A stretch of 64,000 nt of DNA from Pseudochrobactrum sp. sp1633 (GCF_030376605.1 NZ_JARRAE010000014.1:26953-90952); one strand, 5' to 3'; positions 17,640 to 26,484 are shown, counted from the first letter of the stretch. The notes: generated from the letters alone by a model not told the origin. A program made the numbers and translations.

Positions 17640-18665
17640 GGCCGTGAGTTCTCTGCGGACGATTTCTGCGCCCGCGCTCAAGGCCTGAAGCTTACCCATA
17701 GCAATGGGCCGGGAGAGTGGAGCCATGCCGCAATTGGTGCAGGGATAAAGCTTGTCTGCATCGACGAACTGAAGCGCTTTTCGAAGGGTTTGAGCAACTT
17801 CCTCAGGCGTCTCGATGGTATTGGATGCCACGTCGATGGCGCCTACCATCACCTTCTTGCCGCGAATAAGCTCAATCAGATCCATCGGGACGTGGGAGTT
17901 CTTACATTCCAGCGAGATCATGCCGATGCTGGATTGCTGCAGCTTGGGGAATGATTCCTCGTATTGCCGCCACTCTGAACCAAGCGTGCTCTTCCAATCC
18001 GTATTGGCTTTAATGCCGTAGCCGTAGCAAATATGCACGGCAGTCTCACATTTGAGACCTTCGATTGCGCGCTCCAGCGTAGCGACGCCCCAGTCATTCA
18101 CCTCATCAAAGAAGACGTTGAAGGCAGGTTCGTCGAACTGGATGATGTCGACACCAGCAGCCTCCAGCTCTCTGGCTTCCTCGTTAAGGATTTTGGCGAA
18201 TTCCCAAGCCAGCTTTTCGCGGCTCTTGTAGTGAGCATCATAGAGAGTATCGATCATGGTCATGGGACCCGGCAGGGCCCATTTGATCGGCTGCGTGGTA
18301 TGCTGACGCAAAAATCTGGCGTCCTCGACGAAAACCGGTTTCTGGCGCGACACAGCCCCGACGACGGTCGGTACGCTCGCATCATAGCGGTTGCGAATTC
18401 GCACGGTCTCGCGCTTCTCAAAATCCACGCCGTCGAGATGCTCGATGAAAGTCGTCACGAAATGCTGGCGTGTCTGTTCCCCATCGCTGACGATATCAAT
18501 GCCTGCATGTTGCTGGTCGGCCAGCGACAGCCGCAAAGCGTCGCGCTTGCCTTCCAGTAATTCCTCGTCCTGCAGTTTCCAGGGCGACCAGAGTTTTTCA
18601 GGCTGGGCGAGCCAGGAGGGTTTAGGCAGGCTGCCTGCGGTCGATGTAGGGAGAAGTGTCTTCAA
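17637..18665 (-). CDS. mesD: MesD-type core methionine synthase (MetE C-terminal-like)
   Basis: This 342-residue zinc methyltransferase corresponds to the catalytic half of MetE without the folate-binding half. It shows the start LPTSTAGSLPKPSWL, the DG motif in IVSDGEQTRQ, an FDEPAFN loop, the zinc ligands VHICYG (His-x-Cys) and a terminal PCTNCGMAPL cysteine. It transfers a methyl group to homocysteine to make methionine. TTG 18665 is preferred because AGAGG lies 9 nt upstream and it follows the mesX stop by 26 bp; a longer frame would overlap mesX. Known MesD enzymes need neither folate nor cobalamin but require the DUF1852 partner and oxygen, and that partner is encoded directly upstream here. 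Confidence 0.87.
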   Translation of the reverse strand: MKTLLPTSTAGSLPKPSWLAQPEKLWSPWKLQDEELLEGKRDALRLSLADQQHAGIDIVSDGEQTRQHFVTTFIEHLDGVDFEKRETVRIRNRYDASVPTVVGAVSRQKPVFVEDARFLRQHTTQPIKWALPGPMTMIDTLYDAHYKSREKLAWEFAKILNEEARELEAAGVDIIQFDEPAFNVFFDEVNDWGVATLERAIEGLKCETAVHICYGYGIKANTDWKSTLGSEWRQYEESFPKLQQSSIGMISLECKNSHVPMDLIELIRGKKVMVGAIDVASNTIETPEEVAQTLRKALQFVDADKLYPCTNCGMAPLSRPIAMGKLQALSAGAEIVRRELTA

Positions 18666-18691
18666 GATAGGTGACCTCTGTTTCGTTTCAA

Positions 18692-19663
18692 TCAGGCGAC
18701 GTCGTAAGCGGACCATTGGTCGAGAACGGTCCGGTATGGCTTGATGAAGTTTTCCTCGGTGAATTTGCCCTGCTTCACAGCCAACCGGCTGCGTTCTTCG
18801 CGATCGTAGACAATGCGTGTCAGCGAATAATCCTCGTGCTTCAAGTTCGGCCGGTAAACCGCGCCTGCAGCAGCGTTGGCATTGTAGATTTCAGGCCGAT
18901 AAATCCTCTGAAACGTCTCCATCGTACTGATGGTGCTGATCAGCTCAAGGTTGGAATAATCGCCAAGCAGGTCACCAATAAAATAGAAAGCCAAAGGCGC
19001 AACGCTGCCTGCCGGCATGAAATAGCGGACCTGCATCCCCATTTTTGCGAAATACTGATCTGTCGACGAGGATTCGCTCTGCTGGTATTCGGCGCCCATT
19101 ATGGGATGATGATTGTCAGTGCGATGGTAGATTTTGCTGGTCGAAGCACTAATGCAGATGACGGGCGCTTTGCCGAAGTGGGATGCATATGTCTTTGAGC
19201 GCAGGAAAGACTTGAAAAGCTTTCCATGCAGATCACCGAAATTAGCCGGAATACTGAATATGGGCTGGTTCTGATTGTACTCGGGAAGAACGATGCTGAA
19301 GTCGTAATCACGCACATAGGAAGAGAAGTTATTCCCAACAATACCGTCGATGCGCTCACTGGTTTTCTGGTCGACGATGGTTGTCTTGAGGATTTCAATC
19401 AGCGGGAATTCATCGCCAGCAATCCCCAACGTGACGGAAATGATGTCCAGCTCGACCGAATAGCGATCACCTTGGGGGTTATCCCAATGCGCCAAGGCGT
19501 TGAACCGGTTGTCGATCATCCGCAAGGTGTTGCAGAGGTTCTCCCGACGACGATCGCCTCTGGCCAGATTAGCAAAATTGGTGGTGATGCGTGTATTCTC
19601 CGAGGGAAGATAATCCTCGTTAAACGGAACGCTCTTGATAGCGAAATTGAAGTTCTGCGACAT
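18692..19663 (-). CDS. mesX: MesX (DUF1852), partner of MesD
   Basis: This 323-residue DUF1852 protein is the established accessory of oxygen-requiring MesD methionine synthases. It starts MSQNFNFAIKSVPFNEDY and has conserved stretches such as IDNRFNALAHWDNPQGDRYS, VGNNFSSYVRDYDFSI and MGMQVRYFMPAG. There is no signal peptide or membrane helix, so it is cytosolic. The chemistry is not known; a role in methyl-donor generation is proposed for the family. It is the first gene of the operon, 26 bp before mesD, behind a cobalamin riboswitch and a hairpin that covers its ribosome-binding site. Confidence 0.88.
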   Translation of the reverse strand: MSQNFNFAIKSVPFNEDYLPSENTRITTNFANLARGDRRRENLCNTLRMIDNRFNALAHWDNPQGDRYSVELDIISVTLGIAGDEFPLIEILKTTIVDQKTSERIDGIVGNNFSSYVRDYDFSIVLPEYNQNQPIFSIPANFGDLHGKLFKSFLRSKTYASHFGKAPVICISASTSKIYHRTDNHHPIMGAEYQQSESSSTDQYFAKMGMQVRYFMPAGSVAPLAFYFIGDLLGDYSNLELISTISTMETFQRIYRPEIYNANAAAGAVYRPNLKHEDYSLTRIVYDREERSRLAVKQGKFTEENFIKPYRTVLDQWSAYDVA

Positions 19664-19669
19664 GTTCTA

Positions 19670-19686
19670 CCCCAATTGAGTTGGGG
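19670..19686 (-). promoter_or_regulatory. Candidate Shine-Dalgarno-sequestering hairpin of mesX
   Basis: On the minus-strand RNA, CCCCAA pairs with UUGGGG around a 5-nt loop. The UUGGGG arm is the only good ribosome-binding sequence before the mesX ATG (19663). A run of C just upstream (CCCCCC) could also pair with it. This fits a translational expression platform of the riboswitch. Confidence 0.6.
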
Positions 19687-19716
19687 GGCATGGGTCTGCG
19701 GACACATAGCAGTATA

Positions 19717-19731
19717 GGCCGCGATGCGGCC
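19717..19731 (-). promoter_or_regulatory. Short hairpin in the mesX leader
   Basis: GGCCGC-GAT-GCGGCC forms a perfect 6-bp stem between the riboswitch core and the SD hairpin. It may be part of the expression platform. Confidence 0.4.
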
Positions 19732-19739
19732 TCCGCTAC

Positions 19740-19960
19740 GGCACACTGGGACACCCCGCCCGTGGACGTTCTTTCGCCAAGGCAGGTCTCCTGGCTCACG
19801 GGTCATCACTTCCGTCCGTCTTCCCGGGTTAAATCCCAGTGACATGCTGGACTTCAGCTCGCCGCTTACAGTTGCGGGGGCAGCGCCGGCTTTTCTGCAT
19901 GATACAGAGCACCGGTTTCCCTCTTAGCTCCGGCACGCTGCAGGCAACGACCGGAGAACC
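19740..19960 (-). promoter_or_regulatory. Cobalamin (B12) riboswitch upstream of mesXD
   Basis: The minus-strand sequence carries the conserved cobalamin-riboswitch blocks in order: GCCGGAGCTAAGAGGGAA, CGGTGC, GCTGCCCCCGCAACTGTAAG, CACTGGG followed by GGGAAGACG, GATGACCCGTGAGCCAGGAG, and the B12-box end ACCTGCC. Spacing and order match the class. The gene controlled, mesX, starts about 75 nt downstream. High cobalamin would shut off the B12-independent methionine route. Confidence 0.93.
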
Positions 19961-20509
19961 TAGGCATCTCTACCTAGCTGCAATCGCAACGAAGTGTCAA
20001 GAGGATATAAAGATATTTTTATATCTCCAAGTCTCAAAGTGTAGACACGCCTGCGCGAGCGAAGAACATTCAGGACTGGGCCATTGTAAGCTAAAAGCGG
20101 CGTCAGCTTTTGGCGTCCTCAGAAGCACAGCAGATAGCCCGCCCCGACCCCAAGTCAGCCATCATTGACACCGTGTGTTAGTAGCAGTTTTCGGGCATGA
20201 CCGCGGTAGTTCTAATGACCGAGATTGCGCGCAAAGCAGCCATTCGTATGTAGCAGCAAGAAAGTTATGCCAGGGAACTGAAGTACATGACAAAACTGCC
20301 CTTTTGCCATGTGTGGTAATATCTGACTTCAAGAATAGTTCGACAATAATGGGTCACATGCGATTTGTAGGCCTCTAGAAATCAGAACACCTGCGCCGAC
20401 ATTCGTTTGGACAATATCTGCGACAGCTCTCGACCATTAGCAGACCGCTAAATGCCGCGAGGCAGACTGCCGCTCACCACCCAAAGCCTCCCCTCGCATA
20501 CATTCACTC
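19961..20509. other. Interval without recognisable genes
   Basis: About 550 bp upstream of the riboswitch must contain the mesX promoter at its left edge. No intact gene, RNA or clear repeat was recognised in the rest. Confidence 0.45.
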
Positions 20510-21482
20510 TTAGACGTCGCTGAGCGAGCCAAGTCCATCATCACCGAGATGATCAGTGTAGTCCGGGTCGAGGGCGTCAATTAATTCCGCATTGGCCTCA
20601 AAGATTGCCGCTATCTCCTGCGGAGTGAAGAGAGCTTCGACGAAAACGTTAACCGACTCAAGGACGAAGCGACCAACGTAACTAGGATAGCAGAGATAGT
20701 CGAAGTCGCGGATCCATGCCTTGATAGCAAGCATCTCCGGCGAGTCCTGCCGCCACTTCTTCCTGTCAGCCTACAAATAGGCAAAGCCTGTGACGAAGAT
20801 GTCCAATTTCTTCTCCGCCCCCCTTTGCTCAGCACGGAATCCCTGAACTCTCCGACCCAATAGTTATGGTGCTGTTGGAAAAAGTCATAGGCTCTGACGG
20901 CACGTTCGTCGTCGTCCATAATCTTCTGACCAAGGTATACATCCTGCGAGCGACTTGGCCATTGCCGCTGCTGTCGTCGAGCAAGCACATACGGATGAAG
21001 GGATCGAAAAGGCTCTGCGCTAACGATGCATGATGTAGGCCTTCTCCAGGCTCCTAGGTCTCCAGAAAGATACCATAGCCGTCGCGGTCGCTGGTCAAGA
21101 TTAGTCTCCGGATTCACTGATCAATCACTCCACTCGCTACGCCGGGCTGGCAAGCGGATGTCGGCGATCCGCCAAGCTTTGATCCCGCGTTATCCTCGTT
21201 GCTTGGGCTCACCATTGGGATCCCAGGCAGCGACGGTTTGGCGAGCGGCATTTCGATACTTACCGGTTTCGCCCCAGTCTCACTCGAAGCTCATGGTCTC
21301 GCCGCGATAAACAAACTTGCCCGATCAAGGCCTAGAAAGGAATACTTCTCTCCAGCGACGGTGATAACATGCTGGTTCCAGGCGCTTGTGTTTCCGCCGC
21401 GGCTGAGTGGACGATATTTGTCATTCAGATAGTTTCCGCACTGCTTGACCTCGGCCTTTTTTACCCTCCCGACCTGCTGCAC
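20510..21482 (-). pseudogene. Broken gene of unknown family
   Basis: Minus-strand coding-like stretches continue from one frame to another. From 21482 downward they read NDKYRPLSRGGNTSAWNQHV, then in other frames ETMSFE-stop-DWGETGKYRNAARQTVAAWD, ERAVRAYDFFQQHHNYWVGE and finally FVEALFTPQEIAAIFEANAE to a stop at 20510. The pieces are in the same orientation and order, with several frameshifts and in-frame stops, so one gene of about 300 codons has decayed. I do not recognise the family. It lies between the riboswitch and an IS3 remnant, which suggests an acquired segment. Confidence 0.5.
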
Positions 21483-21610
21483 AGTATTTTATGACAAATG
21501 AATGACGCAGCGAGATACAAGCAACGCTATCGATTTTTTTGCGACCGCAATGCAAATTGGACATACTTCATAAAAGTGGAGAGTTTTTCTTGAGTTGAAA
21601 GGAAACCTAC

Positions 21611-21772
21611 ATGACGAAACGAGCAGAATTTACGAAGGATTTTACACGAAAAGTTGTTCGACTTGCCGAAACCAGTGGACAAGCTCGCAAGGAGGCGACG
21701 GAAGATCTTGTTCAATATTGCAAACATCCCGCCTCAAAAAGCTACAACTACATGCCGGCTTCAATGATTTAG
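21611..21772 (+). pseudogene. IS3-family transposase OrfA fragment
   Basis: ATG 21611, preceded by GAAAGGA, opens a 53-codon frame starting MTKRAEFTKDFTRKVVRLAE. This is the usual N-terminus of IS3-group OrfA (FTxEFKxxxVRLxETSG). The helix-turn-helix expected after ATEDL is lost, and the frame ends early at TAG 21770-21772. No OrfB or inverted repeats were found. It is a remnant, not an active element. Confidence 0.5.
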
Positions 21773-22118
21773 CAGATTGCGGATCTGATCACGAATTCCG
21801 GTAAATGCAAACTTATTCCGTGAGAACGAGTGTTATTCATGACTATTATCATCAAGTATTGTTTTCACCTAATTTAGAGTGCATTCCCCCACTCTCGACG
21901 CCTCGAAAACCAGTCAGTTAGATGAGCCTCCTTATTTAGGAGCATGATAATTATCATTTATAATTTAACATGACTTTTTTAATCATATTAAACTTGATAA
22001 ACAAACAGGAACACGATATCTACGATAAGCAGCATGGATCAAGTCAACACACTCAACAGGCTGACAGATGTTCCAATGCCAATTCTGTTAAAGTTGTTCT
22101 GATCTCAGGAACCTCCCA
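21773..22118. other. AT-rich leader of signalling system B
   Basis: About 345 bp has no gene. It must hold the promoter of the system B sigma gene. The only notable sequence is the iron-box-like palindrome at 21945-21964. Confidence 0.4.
21945..21964. promoter_or_regulatory. Candidate iron-regulator (Fur-like) box
   Basis: The 12-bp palindrome TGATAATTATCA, extended by TTTATAAT, resembles the GATAAT/ATTATC hexamers of Fur boxes. It lies about 160 bp upstream of the system B sigma gene. Which iron regulator (Fur/Mur, RirA or Irr) would act in this organism cannot be decided from sequence alone. Confidence 0.35.
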
Positions 22119-22643
22119 ATGGCATTTCTCAGCCATAGCTTCACCCATCTCTACGGATCTGAGAAAAGTCGTCTTAAACGATTTATCGCTCGTATTGTCG
22201 GGAATAATGCAACAGCTGACGATCTGGTGCAGGACGCTTTTTCCAAACTGATTGATGCATCTCACAAGCAGAATATCCATGAACCCTCTGCATATCTGAC
22301 CCGCGCAGCGCGAAATCTCGCGCTCAATCACCTCCGCCATTTACAGCAAGGCGTTGAGGTTACAATTGACGATCAGATTTATCACGCCATTGCAGACAGA
22401 AAACCATCCCCTGAAATGGAGGTGCTATACCGGCAGGAACTGCGACGGTTATTAACCGCCCTCTCAAACCTGCCGCCACGCAGACGTGAGATTTTTATTC
22501 TTCATCGCTTTGAAGAGGTAAGTTACAGCGAGATTGCAGAAAGGTTCCAGCTATCGCGCCGCACCGTCATAAATCATATTTTTAATGCCCTTGATGATCT
22601 TGATCGGGCATTGGGTTCTGATTTTTTACAATTGCCTCAGTAA
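22119..22643 (+). CDS. FecI-type ECF sigma factor (system B)
   Basis: This 174-residue sigma factor has region 2 with ATADDLVQDAFSKLIDAS and ARNLALNHLR, and region 4 with NLPPRRREIFILHRFEEVSY and FQLSRRTVINHIFNALDDLD. AGGAACC lies about 6 nt before the ATG. It probably transcribes its own fecR and receptor genes, in front of which two equally spaced promoter-like motifs are found (22638-22663 and 23675-23700). The first of these overlaps this gene's stop codon. An iron-box-like palindrome lies upstream. Confidence 0.9.
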   Translation: MAFLSHSFTHLYGSEKSRLKRFIARIVGNNATADDLVQDAFSKLIDASHKQNIHEPSAYLTRAARNLALNHLRHLQQGVEVTIDDQIYHAIADRKPSPEMEVLYRQELRRLLTALSNLPPRRREIFILHRFEEVSYSEIAERFQLSRRTVINHIFNALDDLDRALGSDFLQLPQ

Positions 22644-22663
22644 CTTTCTGCCAGTCAGGTGTC
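22638..22663 (+). promoter_or_regulatory. Candidate ECF promoter before fecR B
   Basis: CAGTAA-N16-TGTC, with AGTAACTTT at the left and GTGTCTTA at the right, is repeated with identical spacing before the receptor gene (23675-23700). The right-hand GTC resembles the -10 of many ECF promoters. Confidence 0.5.
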
Positions 22664-22729
22664 TTATCTCATAGGGTATAACGGCCTCTGCGATGTGCTT
22701 ATACATTATTTTAAACCGGATACGCCTTT

Positions 22730-23650
22730 ATGGCTGATGAAAACCGATCCTCGCTCGTACGTGAAGCTCTACACTGGTTTGCAGTGCTCAGGGATGACAG
22801 CGTCACAGAAGAAGACCATCAGGTTTTCGAACAATGGAAAAGCCAAAGTCCCGAACATGCCACTGCATGGGAGCGAGCCGGTGCGCTTTGGTCTGCCTTT
22901 GCACCAGTTGAAACAGAACTGCGTCAGACGCGGCGTAAAAAACTAAGCCGACGCGCTTTCATAGCCTCAGGCATTGGATTGCTCGCGGCTGGCTCAGGCA
23001 GTCATTGGTTTTATCAAGCCGGATTATTTGCCGATTTTTCCACTGCCGCCGGTGAAGTACGTACGTTGACTCTGGCAGATGGTTCTGTCGTCGATCTTGG
23101 CAGCCGCTCAGCATTATCTATCAATTATTCTGAAACCGGACGCCGGATAACGCTTCATTGGGGAGAAGCTTATTTCACGGTCGCTCCCGAGCAACGGCCG
23201 TTCATCGTCGCGGCGAATGGCGGCGAAACAAAAGCACTCGGTACACGCTTTAATATACGAACCGACGATAAGTTGGTCACGGTCGCGGTGACTGAGCATC
23301 AGGTAGAAATCTCCCTGCCCGGTTTACCATCCGAACGCCTGAGCAGCGGCTGGCAATTAGCCTATAAGCCGGATGCAATTTTACCGGCACAAGAAGTCGA
23401 CATCAACAATGTGGAAGCCTGGCGCAAAGGACGTCTCATTTATCACAAAGCGCCTTTGCGCCGTGTTCTCAATGATATTGAGCGTTATCGCGGCGGGTTC
23501 ATCATTCTGACAGATAACCGGTTAGGCGACATGCAAGTGAGCGCCGCATTCAGCACAGATTCCGTAGATGCCGCACTTGTTTCAATTGCTCAAACACTTC
23601 CCATAACCGTCAGACATGCCGGTGGCCTGGTTCTTATTTCCGGCCGGTAG
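22730..23650 (+). CDS. FecR-family sigma regulator (system B)
   Basis: This 306-residue transducer has a cytoplasmic DUF4880-type N-domain (ALHWFAVLRDDSVTEEDHQV) and a double-arginine stretch leading into the membrane segment (KKLSRRAFIASGIGLLAAGS). The periplasmic FecR domain carries LADGSVVDLGSRSALSINYS, GEAYFTVAPEQRPFIV and ALGTRFNIRTD, followed by an STN-like end (RRVLNDIERYRGG). It sits between its sigma factor (87 bp upstream) and receptor (126 bp downstream). The ribosome site before the ATG is weak. Confidence 0.9.
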   Translation: MADENRSSLVREALHWFAVLRDDSVTEEDHQVFEQWKSQSPEHATAWERAGALWSAFAPVETELRQTRRKKLSRRAFIASGIGLLAAGSGSHWFYQAGLFADFSTAAGEVRTLTLADGSVVDLGSRSALSINYSETGRRITLHWGEAYFTVAPEQRPFIVAANGGETKALGTRFNIRTDDKLVTVAVTEHQVEISLPGLPSERLSSGWQLAYKPDAILPAQEVDINNVEAWRKGRLIYHKAPLRRVLNDIERYRGGFIILTDNRLGDMQVSAAFSTDSVDAALVSIAQTLPITVRHAGGLVLISGR

Positions 23651-23674
23651 GTGAGAAATAAAAACAAACCGGCT

Positions 23675-23700
23675 TAGTAACTTTAGCCACCCCGCGTGTC
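23675..23700 (+). promoter_or_regulatory. Candidate ECF promoter before TonB receptor B
   Basis: TAGTAA-N16-TGTC has the same layout (AGTAACTTT ... GTGTC) as the motif before fecR B. It lies 76 bp before the receptor start. Directly after it is ATACCCTATGAG, the exact reverse complement of the 12 bases after the first motif. Confidence 0.5.
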
Positions 23701-23776
23701 ATACCCTATGAGAGCCAATAATCGGCACTCTTACGGATGACATTCGCCAAAGGCGGAAATGTGAGGGGCTTTGACA

Positions 23777-26335
23777 ATGCAGAATATACAGTTAACCGGC
23801 ACGGTTTTGACGATAAACCGCAAATGTTTAACGCAGCCGGTTGGCAAAAAAGCAGTCTATCTGATGGCAGCACTTATGATGTCCACCAGTCTTTCCGCTG
23901 TTATTGCTCCGACCATTGCCAGCGCACAAACATCAGCCAGCGAACATAATTTTTCCATTCGCGGCCAGTCACTTTCCACCGCATTGCTCGAATTTTCCAA
24001 TGCCAGCGGAATAGATATATTCTTTGACCAAAAAACAATCGGCAACCGTTCTACACAGGGTCTTACCGGAAGATACACACCCCAAGCGGGATTAGAGAAA
24101 CTTCTTGCGGGAACAGGACTTAGCTATAATTTCAATAATGCCAGATCGGTAACAATCATTGACCGTCTTGCCTCCAGCCACAATACGGTAACTTCTCCCG
24201 ATGACGGCTCAATTTTACTCAATACAATCACGATTGCAGGGGGCACCACTCCTGAAAACACCCCTTACACAACGCCCGGATCTGCCGCCTATATTTCTGC
24301 CGAAGATATCAGCCGGTTACCATCAAGCAGTCAGGGCGATCTTTTTAAATCAACACCGGGGGTTATATCGTCAGGCAGCCGTACCGGTCAGGGATTAAAT
24401 CTTAATATTCGCGGCCTTCAGGGTATGAACCGCGTTGCAACATTAATCGACGGAACACAGCAATCTACCTCCAGCTATACCGGCTATCGCGGACAAACCA
24501 GCAGCGTTTTCGTTGATCCTGATCTGATCGCAGGCATTGATATAACCAAAGGCCCAAGTGACGGCCCGCTGGGCAATGGTGCCATGGGCGGCGTTGTCAA
24601 TATGAGAACATTAAACGCACGCGACATTGTTGCTGAAGGCAAAGAATATGGCGCGCAGGTTAAAGCAACTATTGGCAGCAATACAAAAACTCCGCCTGCA
24701 ACGGGCACAGATAAACAGCTGAATGATGCACCCTCATTCTTTAATGGCGATAGTTTTAACGGTTCGGTCGCCGCTGCAACAGTACAGGAAAATTTCGAAT
24801 TTCTGGCTGCATTAACACGCCGCAAAACCGGTAATTACTTTGCCGGTAAAAAAGGCTCAGACCTTCTTGCAAATAATACAGGCACATTATCTCCGGTGCC
24901 GCGTGGCGGTGAAGTCTTTAACACGTCCGAAGATTCATTCTCGGCTCTTCTGAAAGGAAAGGCGCATTTCAGTGAGGATACATCTTTAGAGCTGAGCTAT
25001 ATGCGCTATGAAAGCAAACACGGCGAGCTGGATGATTTTCCCTATATTTATACATTCATCCCACCAAGTCAGAACGCGCTGAACCGCAGAAAAACAGACA
25101 CATTAACTGCCAGACTAGCCCATAATCCTTCTGACAATCCCCTTGTTGATTTCAACATTTCAACCTGGTTGACAAATGTAAAAAGAGAAGCACCCGCGAC
25201 CCTTGACGGAAGCGCTGATGTGCTGACCTATGGCACCGAAATTTATAACCGTTCCGAATTGACAACATCACTCGGGCACCTGACATTAAATTATGGTGCA
25301 CAGGTTTCTTTGGAGGATTCCGAAGGGCAGGAACTTCGCGGCTCCTATTCTTGGGATCCTACACGAACCTATCTCATCAGTGCAGGGCCGACAGGAAAGC
25401 GCCGTCTTGCCAGCGTATTCAACCATGCAAAACTTGATGCGACAGACTGGCTGAGTTTTAGTGCGGGTTTGCGCTATGACACATATAAAATTGAGCAAGG
25501 CGGTGGCGTTCTGGCGGCCTATGGTGACAAGAGCGGGTCACGGCTTAACCCGTCTTTATCTGTCACGGTGACGCCGTGGGAAGGCATTCAGCTCTATGGT
25601 CAATATGTACAGGGCTGGCGCCCGCCTTCCTTACGGGAAACGAGTTATATCAATGGTGAAATCCTCTTCCCAAATCCTGATTTAAAACCCGAAAAAGCTG
25701 AGAACTATGAGGCTGGCATCAATGTATTGCGCTCGGATATTCTCTCGGACGGGGACAATCTGAAATTCAAGGCAAGCTACTTCAAAAACAAATACAAAGA
25801 TTACATTATACGGGATTCAATCAAGCAAAACTGGTCTGAACCGCGTCATTGGGCAAATATTCCAAGCGCAGCATTTGAGGGAATTGAGCTTTCTCTCAAA
25901 TATAATACTGACCAAATATTCTTTGAAACAGGACTGACAAAATATACTAAAGTCGAGTTCTGCCATCAGCTTACCGGTTGTGCCGCCAAAACAATTGGTA
26001 TCGACTATGGCGGCAATTACATTCCGCCGGAATATCTTGTTACCCTGACCGGTGGTGTGCACTTGCTTGACCAAAAATTAACGATCGGTGGTCGTGCTAC
26101 ATTTTTCGGTGAACGAGCTGTTAGTGAGGCAATGGGGTTAGGCTATGTCACACCGACACTCTGGCCAAAGAGAACGATTATTGACCTGTTTGGCGATTAT
26201 AAATTCAGTGAAACTGTTTCGCTCAATGTCAATGTTGAGAATTTGACGAACCAATATTATCTCGACCCGCTCTCATTTACGCGCGCGCCTGCTCCCGGAC
26301 GCACGATCAGAGCCGGACTGACCACAAAGTTTTAA
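23777..26335 (+). CDS. TonB-dependent heme/iron-type receptor with signalling domain (system B)
   Basis: This 852-residue outer-membrane transporter has a signal peptide ending near ...TIASAQTS, then an STN domain (about 58-130, NFSIRGQSLSTALLEFSNAS). The TonB plug has TPGVISSGSRTGQGLNLNIR and KGPSDGPLGNGAMGGVVNMR. A 22-strand-type barrel ends in GRTIRAGLTTKF with terminal Phe. Barrel motifs GWRPPSLRE and NPDLKPEKAENYEAG mark the hemoglobin/transferrin/lactoferrin receptor group. The His that hemoglobin receptors carry between their FRAP and NPDL motifs is not seen. ATG 23777, with GAGGGG upstream, is preferred over TTG 23771. Ligand unknown; heme or a siderophore is likely. Confidence 0.9.
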   Translation: MQNIQLTGTVLTINRKCLTQPVGKKAVYLMAALMMSTSLSAVIAPTIASAQTSASEHNFSIRGQSLSTALLEFSNASGIDIFFDQKTIGNRSTQGLTGRYTPQAGLEKLLAGTGLSYNFNNARSVTIIDRLASSHNTVTSPDDGSILLNTITIAGGTTPENTPYTTPGSAAYISAEDISRLPSSSQGDLFKSTPGVISSGSRTGQGLNLNIRGLQGMNRVATLIDGTQQSTSSYTGYRGQTSSVFVDPDLIAGIDITKGPSDGPLGNGAMGGVVNMRTLNARDIVAEGKEYGAQVKATIGSNTKTPPATGTDKQLNDAPSFFNGDSFNGSVAAATVQENFEFLAALTRRKTGNYFAGKKGSDLLANNTGTLSPVPRGGEVFNTSEDSFSALLKGKAHFSEDTSLELSYMRYESKHGELDDFPYIYTFIPPSQNALNRRKTDTLTARLAHNPSDNPLVDFNISTWLTNVKREAPATLDGSADVLTYGTEIYNRSELTTSLGHLTLNYGAQVSLEDSEGQELRGSYSWDPTRTYLISAGPTGKRRLASVFNHAKLDATDWLSFSAGLRYDTYKIEQGGGVLAAYGDKSGSRLNPSLSVTVTPWEGIQLYGQYVQGWRPPSLRETSYINGEILFPNPDLKPEKAENYEAGINVLRSDILSDGDNLKFKASYFKNKYKDYIIRDSIKQNWSEPRHWANIPSAAFEGIELSLKYNTDQIFFETGLTKYTKVEFCHQLTGCAAKTIGIDYGGNYIPPEYLVTLTGGVHLLDQKLTIGGRATFFGERAVSEAMGLGYVTPTLWPKRTIIDLFGDYKFSETVSLNVNVENLTNQYYLDPLSFTRAPAPGRTIRAGLTTKF

Positions 26336-26347
26336 TACCTTAATCAG

Positions 26348-26374
26348 CTTAGGGCGGGCACACCCCGCCCTAAG
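26348..26374 (+). terminator. Hairpin after TonB receptor B
   Basis: An 11-bp stem CTTAGGGCGGG / CCCGCCCTAAG lies 12 bp after the stop. The T-run is absent, so termination efficiency is uncertain. Confidence 0.6.
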
Positions 26375-26484
26375 TATTAGACCTGCGCCCGAAAAGAAAG
26401 CTCCAGCTCTGAATCAGCAAATTTATGAGAGCACGCTATCCCAGCTAAATAAAAAGCATGAGCACTCACTTGTATCATTTTTAA

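Noticed and set aside
16815..19663. B12-dependent enzyme reading of the mesXD locus
   Set aside because: MesD lacks corrinoid- and folate-binding domains, and the riboswitch logic fits a B12-independent route repressed by B12.
19516..19845. 109-codon minus-strand frame over the mesX leader
   Set aside because: It is formed by the conserved riboswitch sequence and the out-of-frame start of mesX; no protein family was seen.
20611..21117. 168-codon minus-strand frame as an intact gene
   Set aside because: Only part of it looks coding; the recognisable segments continue in other frames, so it is treated as part of a pseudogene.
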